A DNA stretch of 8,082 nt from Campylobacterota bacterium. GTDB taxonomy: Bacteria; Campylobacterota; Campylobacteria; Campylobacterales; JAADDG01. Positions 1 to 5,249 of the stretch are shown one piece after another. Below the pieces are notes generated by a model. That model did no database searches. It was not told the DNA's origin and saw only the letters and a list, made by a program, of their open reading frames with translations. The DNA lies in contig JAADDG010000217.1 in the NCBI GenBank assembly GCA_013154075.1, positions 1 to 8,082 on the forward strand. The letters are read 5' to 3'. Each line of letters begins with the position of its first letter. Within the stretch, counting starts at the first letter, position 1. The position numbers and the translations under genes were made by a program.

Positions 1-926
1 CCCAAATAGATCTTTTTTCTAAACTTTTTCTCAAAAGCCTCTACAACATCTCTATCTATCTTCTCAAAAACGAAAATATACTTCAAAGAATCCAGATATA
101 GAGGATGAATCGAAGAATCATTTAGAGCCGATTTTACAAAATAGCTATCGGCAAAAAGGTAAGCGATATTTCTCTTTGCTATCTCTTTGCAGGCATCTTT
201 ATAAAATGCGATATTCTTAGAAAACTTTTTATCTAAAATAGGCTCGCTTTGATAGGAGGACAAAACCCCATCCCCTTTAGAGATATTCAAAATCTCAAAA
301 ATCCTCTCGCTCTCAAACTCTTTTAAATCTCTCTTTCCTCTAACATAAGCAAAAGAGGATAATTTACTGATTTGGCATTTCAAAGAAAATACATCTATCT
401 TTCTGCTCTCTTCATAAACGATAGTAATCTCTCTTCTTAAAATCTCTTTTTTTTTATTTTGCGCTCTTGAAAAGACGCTCCCCCATATGCCTTTTATGTA
501 AAAGGCCATCACCTTTACATCATCCAAACCTCTCAAAGCTATCTCAAATCCCTTTTTAAAGCTATTTAAATTACCGGTATAACTAATAGTCCCCTCTGGA
601 AAAATGCAGACAACCTCTCCGCTTCTTAAAGCCTCTCTTACCGCTTTTAAAGACTCTTTGGCACTTTTGGAAGAGATGGGAATTACACCGAAAAATTCCA
701 AGAAAGGTTTATAAAAAGGAAGATTATAAAGATCTCTGTTCATAACAAATCGTATGCATCTATCAAAAGAGGCCTGCAAAATCGCCCAATCGATCCAGCT
801 TATATGATTACCCAAAAGCAAAACCCCTCCCTCTTTGGGCAAAGGAGTCCTTTTTATGACTTTTATTTTATATCTTAGTCTAAAAGGTATCAAAATCAAA
901 AAACAGAGAAACTTTTTAAAAACCAT
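1..926 (-). CDS. Aas-like lysophospholipid acyltransferase with partial acyl-ACP-synthetase-like region (3' end outside window)
   Basis: Reading the minus strand from an ATG at 926-924 gives an open frame of 308 complete codons that reaches the window edge without a stop, so the C-terminus is missing. Residues ~30-145 are a PlsC-type acyltransferase domain. The catalytic NHxxxxD motif is NHISWID (40-46), the acceptor-binding motif is FPEG (109-112) followed by TISYTG, and MAFYIKG (140-146) matches the usual block IV. The family transfers acyl chains to lysophospholipids at the inner membrane; the hydrophobic N-terminus (residues 6-15) fits membrane contact. From ~270 on, DSLKYIFVFEK...FEKKFRKKIYLG resembles the stretch just before the YGxTE motif of AMP-forming acyl-ACP synthetases, as in E. 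coli Aas. The P-loop (TSGSxGxPKG) expected before it is not seen in 196-270. Only a weak AAGAGA precedes the start. It is divergent from rmuC. A plain PlsC-family protein with an unrelated tail is the alternative. Confidence 0.8.
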   Translation of the reverse strand, partial: MVFKKFLCFLILIPFRLRYKIKVIKRTPLPKEGGVLLLGNHISWIDWAILQASFDRCIRFVMNRDLYNLPFYKPFLEFFGVIPISSKSAKESLKAVREALRSGEVVCIFPEGTISYTGNLNSFKKGFEIALRGLDDVKVMAFYIKGIWGSVFSRAQNKKKEILRREITIVYEESRKIDVFSLKCQISKLSSFAYVRGKRDLKEFESERIFEILNISKGDGVLSSYQSEPILDKKFSKNIAFYKDACKEIAKRNIAYLFADSYFVKSALNDSSIHPLYLDSLKYIFVFEKIDRDVVEAFEKKFRKKIYL

Positions 927-982
927 AAATATCTCTTTTAAAGAACATTTTGTTACAATTTTACAAAAAGAAAGTATAAAAA
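927..982. promoter_or_regulatory. Divergent promoter region between acyltransferase gene and rmuC
   Basis: This 56-base A+T-rich gap separates two divergent starts. On the plus strand TACAAT (954-959) is a plausible -10 for rmuC, about 24 bases before its ATG. On the minus strand TAAAAT (963-958) is a plausible -10 for the acyltransferase gene. The two candidate -10 boxes overlap, so the promoters may exclude one another. A TGTTACA heptamer lies at 951-957, the same heptamer found twice upstream of sdhA. No -35 boxes are evident. Both -10 assignments are tentative. Confidence 0.35.
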
Positions 983-2266
983 ATGGTTATAGAAGAGAAT
1001 TTCATATATCTTATCTTAGGAATTTTGATAGGAATCTTTTCAACAACCTTGCTATTTGTATATCTAAATCAAAAGAGAGCCTATGAAATAGCTCAAAAAG
1101 TAAGAGAGATTTTGGAAGAGAAAGACAAAAATTTAGAATATATAAAAGATGAAAAAGAGAAACTTCAAGAGGAGCTAAAAGAGATATCCGATCAATTTCA
1201 AAAAGAGAGGATAGAGAAAGCAAAACTGATAGAGAAACTAAATAGAGAAAACGAGGCTTTCGAGAGAATGAAAGCGGAGTTTCAAAATCTCTCAAACGAA
1301 ATATTGGAAAGAGAGAAAGAGAGATTTGAGAGAGAGGGAATAAAAAATATGGATCTTTTGATAAGACCTCTTCAAGAAGAGATAAAAAACTTCTACTACA
1401 AAATAGAAGAAGAATCAAAAGAGAGATTTTCCCTAACCAAAGAGATAGAAAAATTAAGAGAGCTAAATTACAAACTCTCAAAAGAGGCCGACAATCTAAC
1501 CAAAGCATTAAAAGGAGAGAGCCAAACTCAAGGAGCTTGGGGGGAGATGATACTGCAAAGAATTTTGGAGGAATCGGGGCTAAAAGAGGGAAGAGAGTAT
1601 AAGACGCAAGTAAGTTTGGAAGCGCAAAACAGGCGCTACCGCCCCGACGTAATAGTCAAACTCCCCAAAAACAGAGCCGTAATAATCGACTCCAAAGTCT
1701 CTTTAAAAGCTTATGAGATATATTTCAACGCGGAAGATGAAAAAGAGAAACAAAAGGCTCTAAAAGAGCATATGAGCTCGATCTATATCCATCTAAAAGA
1801 GCTATCTCAAAAAAGATATGAAAATCTGCTTGAAAACAGTCTCGATTTCGTTTTGATGTTCATCCCGATAGAGGGAGCTTTCACGGCCGCTTTGGCGGAA
1901 GATAAGGATCTTTTGCTAAAAGCGCAAAAACAAAATATAATGATAGTATCACCCTCCACTCTCCTATCCACTTTAAGGGTGATAGAGAATATGTGGAGAC
2001 ACGAATACCAAAACCAAAACGCAAAAGAGATAGCCAAAAAAGCGGGAGATCTATACGATAAATTCGTAGGCTTTCTTCAAAGTCTGCAAAATATAGGCTC
2101 AAGCCTGCAAAAAGCCTCTTTAAACTATGAAGAAGCGATAAAAAAGCTATATGATGGGAAAGGAAGCCTAATTAAAAGAGCTATGGAGTTAAAGGATATG
2201 CCGGGAGTTGCGGCCAAAAAAGAGATACCCCAAAAACTTTTGGAGGATATAAAAAAGGATTTTTGA
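983..2266 (+). CDS. rmuC: RmuC family DNA recombination protein
   Basis: This 427-residue protein has the full RmuC layout; E. coli RmuC is about 475 residues. Residues ~8-27 form one N-terminal membrane segment. Residues ~30-170 are a Lys/Glu-rich coiled coil. The restriction-endonuclease-like core follows: GAWGE (184-188) after a QTQ stretch, RPD (220-222), IIDSKV (234-239) carrying the Asp and Lys of the nuclease fold, and SPSTL (323-327). RmuC limits inversions between short inverted repeats in E. coli, and the fold suggests DNA cleavage of recombination or replication intermediates at the membrane. The ATG start is preceded by a purine-rich AAAGAAAG with loose spacing. The stop TGA overlaps the ATG of sixA by one base, so the two are co-transcribed and probably translationally coupled. 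Family assignment is firm; the biochemical role is known only from relatives. Confidence 0.93.
   Translation: MVIEENFIYLILGILIGIFSTTLLFVYLNQKRAYEIAQKVREILEEKDKNLEYIKDEKEKLQEELKEISDQFQKERIEKAKLIEKLNRENEAFERMKAEFQNLSNEILEREKERFEREGIKNMDLLIRPLQEEIKNFYYKIEEESKERFSLTKEIEKLRELNYKLSKEADNLTKALKGESQTQGAWGEMILQRILEESGLKEGREYKTQVSLEAQNRRYRPDVIVKLPKNRAVIIDSKVSLKAYEIYFNAEDEKEKQKALKEHMSSIYIHLKELSQKRYENLLENSLDFVLMFIPIEGAFTAALAEDKDLLLKAQKQNIMIVSPSTLLSTLRVIENMWRHEYQNQNAKEIAKKAGDLYDKFVGFLQSLQNIGSSLQKASLNYEEAIKKLYDGKGSLIKRAMELKDMPGVAAKKEIPQKLLEDIKKDF
2255..2259 (+). promoter_or_regulatory. Ribosome binding site deciding the sixA start
   Basis: AAGGA lies six bases before the ATG at 2266-2268. A TTG at 2263, directly before this ATG in the same frame, would be only three bases from the site, so the ATG is the better start. 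Confidence 0.7.
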
Positions 2267-2763
2267 TGAAAAGACTCTATCTGATGAGACACGCAAAATC
2301 AAGCTGGAAAAATCCCGATTTGAAAGATCACGACAGACCTTTAAACAAAAGAGGCAAAAAAGACGCCCCTCTTATGGGAAAAATATTGAAAGAAAAAGGT
2401 GTAAAACCTGATATAATCATCTCAAGCTCCGCAAAAAGAGCCTATAAAACCGCAGTCAAAGTGGCAAAAGAGCTCGATTACGAAAAAGAGAATATCATAA
2501 CGGACAAAACACTATATTTAATAAGTTTTGAAAAGTTTTTAAACTATATTAAAAATTTAGACGATAGTTATGAAAATGTTCTGATTATAGGACACAATCC
2601 GGGAATTTCCGATCTATTTAGCTATCTAACGGGAAAAGATTCTCAAATGCCCACCGCCGCAGTGGGCGGACTGGAACTTAAAAAAGATTCGTGGAGAGAT
2701 ATAGAGGATGGGAAAATAGAAATTCTCTTCTTCGAATACCCGAAAAAATACAAGGAAAGATAA
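2266..2763 (+). CDS. sixA: Phosphohistidine phosphatase SixA (histidine phosphatase superfamily)
   Basis: A 165-residue single-domain protein, close to the usual SixA length of ~160. The N-terminal LYLMRHAKSSW contains the RH signature, with His9 as the expected phospho-accepting nucleophile beside Arg8. Arg58 in SSSAKRAYKTA and His110 in IIGHNPG complete the phosphate pocket. SixA removes phosphate from histidine residues; in E. coli it acts on the phosphotransferase protein NPr, and earlier work proposed ArcB as target. In this organism the substrate is unknown. The ATG overlaps the last base of the rmuC stop (TGATG) and has its own AAGGA site, so this is the second gene of a two-gene unit. 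A broader family name (SixA-like phosphatase) would also be defensible. Confidence 0.9.
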   Translation: MKRLYLMRHAKSSWKNPDLKDHDRPLNKRGKKDAPLMGKILKEKGVKPDIIISSSAKRAYKTAVKVAKELDYEKENIITDKTLYLISFEKFLNYIKNLDDSYENVLIIGHNPGISDLFSYLTGKDSQMPTAAVGGLELKKDSWRDIEDGKIEILFFEYPKKYKER

Positions 2764-2795
2764 AAAGAGAAAGAGCTAAAAATCTTTCCCTTTTT
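2762..2795 (+). terminator. Possible intrinsic terminator after sixA
   Basis: A 12-base arm at 2762-2773 pairs with 2784-2795 with one mismatch and a 10-base loop. The 3' arm ends in a run of five T. An alternative pairing is GGAAAGAT (2754-2761) with ATCTTTCC (2782-2789), also just before the T run. The stem begins inside the sixA stop codon. It is poor in G+C, so the terminator call is only moderate. Confidence 0.45.
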
Positions 2796-2878
2796 AGGCA
2801 GATAGGACGAATAAATTCTCTTTAGGAAATTATAGCTTAATTTTTATTAAATATTTTATAACTTTTAGCTTTAAATGA

Positions 2879-2902
2879 TTTGTTTATTTAACCGTAAACA
2901 AA
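2879..2902. repeat. Perfect inverted repeat TTTGTTTA-N8-TAAACAAA in the gap before the 2999 gene
   Basis: The two 8-base arms (2879-2886 and 2895-2902) are exact reverse complements around an 8-base spacer. It lies about 70 bases upstream of the -10 box of the gene at 2999, and no T run follows, so an operator-like site is more likely than a terminator. The rest of the 235-base gap 2764-2998 is A+T-rich and shows no open frame or RNA gene that I can support. Confidence 0.4.
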
Positions 2903-2967
2903 AATTGTCAATTACATATTTTTTTGACCGAACCAAAGCGTTACATAAAATCTAAAAAGCAATAAAA

Positions 2968-2976
2968 TGGTATAAT
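2968..2976 (+). promoter_or_regulatory. Extended -10 promoter of the 2999 gene
   Basis: TGG followed by a perfect TATAAT (2971-2976) matches the TGnTATAAT extended -10. Transcription would start near 2983, leaving a leader of only ~16 bases that holds the ribosome site AAGGCAG before the ATG at 2999. No convincing -35 is present. Confidence 0.55.
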
Positions 2977-2998
2977 TTTCAAAAATAAAAGGCAGAAT

Positions 2999-3511
2999 AT
3001 GGGAAACGTTTTAATAGATTTATATAGAAAAATAGAAGATAAAATATTGAATTTCGTATTCGATCAAAACGACAGACCCCTATCGTTTGTGGAGCTTTTG
3101 AAAGCGAACAAGATATATGACGATCATATGCCGCCTCAAGGCCAAATTCCGGGTATCAGACTAAATTTAATAAAAACATTCGTCATCTTCGTACTTTTAT
3201 GGCATATAGTCATTATTCCCATCATAGCGGCAACTCACGGAATACTAAAAGACGTAGACTGCCATATATCCATTCTTTTGGCCATACTCTTTACTCTTCT
3301 TTTTTTCGGAACTTTCGCTATATTTAAAGAGTGGCTTTACGAAAAGATGCTTCTTAAAAAAATAAAAGAGAATTGGGAGAACCACTTTCCTCTACTTAGC
3401 TACGAAAATAACCATTTAGCCGTTACGGAAATTTACACTCAAGCTCTTGAAAAGGAGATTCCGGCAAATAGATTGAGATCTTTTATCTTTGACAACTTAG
3501 CTAAAAGATAA
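2999..3511 (+). CDS. Hypothetical inner-membrane protein with two membrane segments
   Basis: I do not recognise this 170-residue protein. It has a polar N-terminal region of ~55 residues (with NDRPLSFVELL and MPPQGQIPG), two hydrophobic segments at ~58-80 and ~87-109 separated by a short loop, and a charged C-terminal region of ~60 residues. With a short inter-segment loop, both long ends should lie on the same side, probably the cytoplasm. There are no cysteine clusters or obvious catalytic motifs. Codon use is like that of its neighbours. It has its own extended -10 and appears to be transcribed alone; its stop abuts the stop of the convergent gene. The clear promoter, ribosome site and membrane pattern support a real gene; the function is unknown. 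Confidence 0.8.
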   Translation: MGNVLIDLYRKIEDKILNFVFDQNDRPLSFVELLKANKIYDDHMPPQGQIPGIRLNLIKTFVIFVLLWHIVIIPIIAATHGILKDVDCHISILLAILFTLLFFGTFAIFKEWLYEKMLLKKIKENWENHFPLLSYENNHLAVTEIYTQALEKEIPANRLRSFIFDNLAKR

Positions 3512-3820
3512 TCAATCTCCCTCCTCCTTTTTCCCATACACAAACTCATATATCTCTTTAAAATCAAGCGGTTTTATCTCATCATCAAGTCCTAAATGAT
3601 AAGGTAGAACCTCAAGAAAAAAATATCCTAAATAATAAAAAGGGTAGAAAATGTAGAGTTTTCTTTTAAAGCTTTTAGGAGAGTCGAATTTTCTTATCCA
3701 TCTTTTTGCACTTTCAACTTTATGCAAAGCCAAAAGGGTCTCGAAACTGAATATAAATCCCAAAACAATGTAGCTTAAAATAGAACCGTAAAAAAATAGA
3801 AGAAAAATATACTCTATCAC
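3512..3820 (-). CDS. Small hypothetical membrane protein, GTG start
   Basis: A 102-residue protein that I do not recognise. Residues ~4-30 are strongly hydrophobic and a second aromatic, Tyr/Phe-rich hydrophobic stretch covers ~55-77. A basic segment (KRWIRKFDSPKSFKRK, ~39-54) lies between them. The C-terminus is acidic and ends in KKEEGD. The start is GTG at 3820; a stop codon a few codons upstream in the same frame rules out a much longer product, and no ATG occurs early in the frame. Ribosome-binding purines (GAGAGGGGG) lie about nine bases upstream, inside one arm of the 3824-3856 inverted repeat. It is 45 bases downstream of the superoxide reductase gene on the same strand and has a -10 of its own. 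Stop codons meet those of the convergent gene with no gap. The exact start is less sure than the frame. Confidence 0.65.
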   Translation of the reverse strand: MIEYIFLLFFYGSILSYIVLGFIFSFETLLALHKVESAKRWIRKFDSPKSFKRKLYIFYPFYYLGYFFLEVLPYHLGLDDEIKPLDFKEIYEFVYGKKEEGD

Positions 3821-3823
3821 GCC

Positions 3824-3856
3824 TAATTGCCCCCTCTCTTTTCATGGGGGCAATTA
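3824..3856. repeat. Perfect 11-base inverted repeat (terminator-like or operator/leader hairpin)
   Basis: TAATTGCCCCC (3824-3834) is exactly complementary to GGGGGCAATTA (3846-3856), with an 11-base loop. With six G:C pairs it is the strongest hairpin in the window. It sits 9 bases past the superoxide reductase stop (minus strand), where a terminator would be expected, but no T run follows on that strand. One arm overlaps the TATAAT at 3858-3853 and the other contains the G-rich ribosome-binding purines of the next gene. It could end transcription, act as an operator, or hide the ribosome site in read-through transcripts. Confidence 0.6.
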
Positions 3857-3861
3857 TAGCA
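3853..3861 (-). promoter_or_regulatory. Extended -10 promoter of the small membrane protein gene
   Basis: On the minus strand TGC precedes a perfect TATAAT (3858-3853), an extended -10. The expected start is near 3846, about 26 bases before the GTG at 3820. The -10 overlaps the outer end of the 3824-3856 inverted repeat. Confidence 0.5.
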
Positions 3862-3865
3862 CAAA

Positions 3866-4252
3866 TTACTCTTCTACGCTTACCTCGACAGGATCGCTCT
3901 CCCAAAGTCCGTGCTTGGTGCAGTAGCTCATAGCCGTAAGATTAAGTTTTTTGCCGGTAGGAACGATATAGAAATCAACCTCTACTTGGCTTTTGGTATT
4001 TCCCAAAGTTCCGGGAGTGAATGTAGCTTGACCCAAAAGAGTCTCTCCGTTCCAAAGTTGAACATAAGCTATATAGTGATCGAAATCATCCGGATGAGTA
4101 TACTCGTTACCTACTTTTACTTTTACTTTGAATTTCTCTCCCGCTTTTGCAGTGCTGTCACAATGAACGAAAGGAGAGTGTCTATCTATATAATCTTTTT
4201 TAGATTCTCTCTCTACCGTATCTATATCTACATATCTATTTACTTTCGGCAT
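3866..4252 (-). CDS. Class II superoxide reductase (neelaredoxin family)
   Basis: A 128-residue protein of the one-iron superoxide reductase family, which reduces superoxide to hydrogen peroxide in the cytoplasm without releasing O2, using electrons from rubredoxin-like donors. All five iron ligands can be placed: His25 in RHSPFV, His53 and His59 in THPDDFDH (six residues apart, as in the family), and Cys111 and His114 in the hallmark SYCTKHGLWES. No N-terminal desulforedoxin Cys4 site exists, so this is the one-iron class rather than desulfoferrodoxin. The usual Glu-Lys before the first ligand (EKHVP) is Asp23-Arg24 here. The N-terminal ~24 residues are longer than in archaeal neelaredoxins and highly charged. 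A clear AAGGAG lies five bases before the ATG. The gene follows sdhE on the same strand but has its own promoter at 4303-4311. Superoxide reductase activity is inferred from the ligand set. Confidence 0.87.
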   Translation of the reverse strand: MPKVNRYVDIDTVERESKKDYIDRHSPFVHCDSTAKAGEKFKVKVKVGNEYTHPDDFDHYIAYVQLWNGETLLGQATFTPGTLGNTKSQVEVDFYIVPTGKKLNLTAMSYCTKHGLWESDPVEVSVEE

Positions 4253-4270
4253 TCTCGCTCCTTAATTTTG

Positions 4271-4303
4271 TATTTCAAACAGCCTTAAAGACCGTTTGAA
4301 ATA
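4271..4303. repeat. Perfect 10-base inverted repeat downstream of the superoxide reductase -10
   Basis: TATTTCAAAC (4271-4280) and GTTTGAAATA (4294-4303) are exact reverse complements with a 13-base spacer. On the minus strand the repeat starts at the last base of the TATAAT box and spans the likely transcription start and early leader. That position fits a repressor operator or a leader hairpin. No T run follows. Confidence 0.55.
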
Positions 4304-4311
4304 TTATATCA
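4303..4311 (-). promoter_or_regulatory. Extended -10 promoter of the superoxide reductase gene
   Basis: On the minus strand TGA precedes a perfect TATAAT (4308-4303), giving an extended -10. The predicted start is near 4296, leaving a leader of about 43 bases before the ATG at 4252. The box lies between two perfect inverted repeats (4314-4339 upstream, 4271-4303 downstream). Confidence 0.6.
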
Positions 4312-4313
4312 AG

Positions 4314-4339
4314 CTAATTTTAAAATAGGATAAAATTAG
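4314..4339. repeat. Perfect 9-base inverted repeat between sdhE and the superoxide reductase gene
   Basis: CTAATTTTA (4314-4322) is the exact reverse complement of TAAAATTAG (4331-4339), with an 8-base spacer. It lies 18 bases past the sdhE stop and just upstream of the superoxide reductase -10, over its -35 region. As an RNA hairpin it would be weak (one G:C pair per arm) and has no T run after it, so it is a poor terminator. A protein-binding site is at least as likely. Confidence 0.4.
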
Positions 4340-4356
4340 TCTTATTTAAATATTTT

Positions 4357-5238
4357 TCAGTTTATGAAATCAACTTCCGTTACGTGGTGATTGATTCCGA
4401 GTTTCTCAGGCTCTATTCCAAGCGCTAAACCTATCATCTGAGGCAAATGGAAAATAGGAATATGCACCTCTCTTCCGGCCGCTTTAGAGATATTGTGTTG
4501 TTGCACGTCAAGTCTCAAATGGCAAAGCGGACAAGGAGTCACCACCGCATCGGCATTGTTGTCTATAGCGTCCGTCAAAGCGGAAGCGGATAGCTTGTTG
4601 GCGGTATTTGGAGCTTGCAACTCCACATGAAAACCGCAGCATTTGTTTTTATGATCGTAATCTACGTTGTTTCCGCCAAGCACCTTGATAAGCTCATCGA
4701 TACTTGTAGGATTATACGGATTCTCTCCGCCGTTATTGTGCATTTGAAGTTCGCTCGGTCTGATATTGTGACATCCGTAAAAAGCGGCCCAATTGATATC
4801 GGTTAGAGGTTTTTTAACCTTTTTGCCTATCTCTTCCACTCCCAAATCGTCAATCAAAGCATAAAGGAAATGTTTAACTTCGCTCGTTCCCTTATACTCC
4901 AATCCTACCTCTCTTAATTTTTCATTTACTTTATTTTTGAGCTCTTCGTCATTATCGAGCCTCTCTTTGGTCAAAGAGGTATTTAGCTGGCAAGTGTTGC
5001 AGATAGTTACCATCGGAAGTTCCAACTTCTCCGCATAGCAAATGTTTCTGGCATTCAATACAAGAGATAGAAAATCGTCAAAATCCTGCAAGTGGCTAGC
5101 CCCGCAGCAAGTGGCTTCATCTAACAACACAAGCTCTATATCCAAAGCTTCGGCAACGGCAAGCGTGGATTTCAAAAGCTCCGGCGTACTCTCTCTGGCC
5201 GTACAACCCGTATATAACGCATATTTTAATTTACCCAT
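4357..5238 (-). CDS. sdhE: Type-E succinate dehydrogenase/fumarate reductase subunit E (two CCG domains, HdrB-like)
   Basis: This 293-residue protein has two cysteine-rich CCG domains of the heterodisulfide-reductase-B type: Cys12, Cys44-Cys45-Gly, Cys80-x2-Cys83, then Cys156, Cys200-Cys201-Gly, Cys236-x2-Cys239. Both CCG to CxxC spacings are 34 residues. Such motifs bind [4Fe-4S] clusters; in HdrB they are non-cubane. There are no transmembrane helices; in this enzyme class subunit E attaches to the membrane peripherally and passes electrons between SdhB and the quinone pool. It corresponds to MfrE/SdhE of Wolinella and Campylobacter (sometimes annotated sdhC). It should not be confused with the unrelated flavinylation factor also called SdhE. 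It is the last gene of the operon: the ATG lies 11 bases after the sdhB stop, with an AAGGAAG site overlapping that stop. The stop is followed by weak hairpin 4314-4339. Confidence 0.9.
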   Translation of the reverse strand: MGKLKYALYTGCTARESTPELLKSTLAVAEALDIELVLLDEATCCGASHLQDFDDFLSLVLNARNICYAEKLELPMVTICNTCQLNTSLTKERLDNDEELKNKVNEKLREVGLEYKGTSEVKHFLYALIDDLGVEEIGKKVKKPLTDINWAAFYGCHNIRPSELQMHNNGGENPYNPTSIDELIKVLGGNNVDYDHKNKCCGFHVELQAPNTANKLSASALTDAIDNNADAVVTPCPLCHLRLDVQQHNISKAAGREVHIPIFHLPQMIGLALGIEPEKLGINHHVTEVDFIN

Positions 5239-5249
5239 CGAATCTTCCT

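Noticed and set aside
835..1086. An 83-codon plus-strand frame across the divergent gap
   Set aside because: It overlaps the start of rmuC and the antisense of the acyltransferase gene; both of these have clear family motifs and this one has none.
1011..1508. A 165-codon open frame on the minus strand opposite rmuC
   Set aside because: It is the Leu/Ser-rich mirror of the Lys/Glu-rich coiled coil of RmuC and has no supporting ribosome site or motif.
2263..2265. TTG start for SixA one codon upstream
   Set aside because: The ATG at 2266 has better spacing to AAGGA and gives the typical one-base stop/start overlap with rmuC.
3720..3905. A 61-codon minus-strand frame including an ATG at 3845
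   Set aside because: It overlaps both the end of the superoxide reductase gene and the small membrane protein gene in another frame, is Arg-rich and looks like no known protein.
4314..4339. Strong intrinsic terminator for the sdhABE operon
   Set aside because: The stem is almost all A:T and no T run follows on the minus strand, so it was listed only as an inverted repeat.
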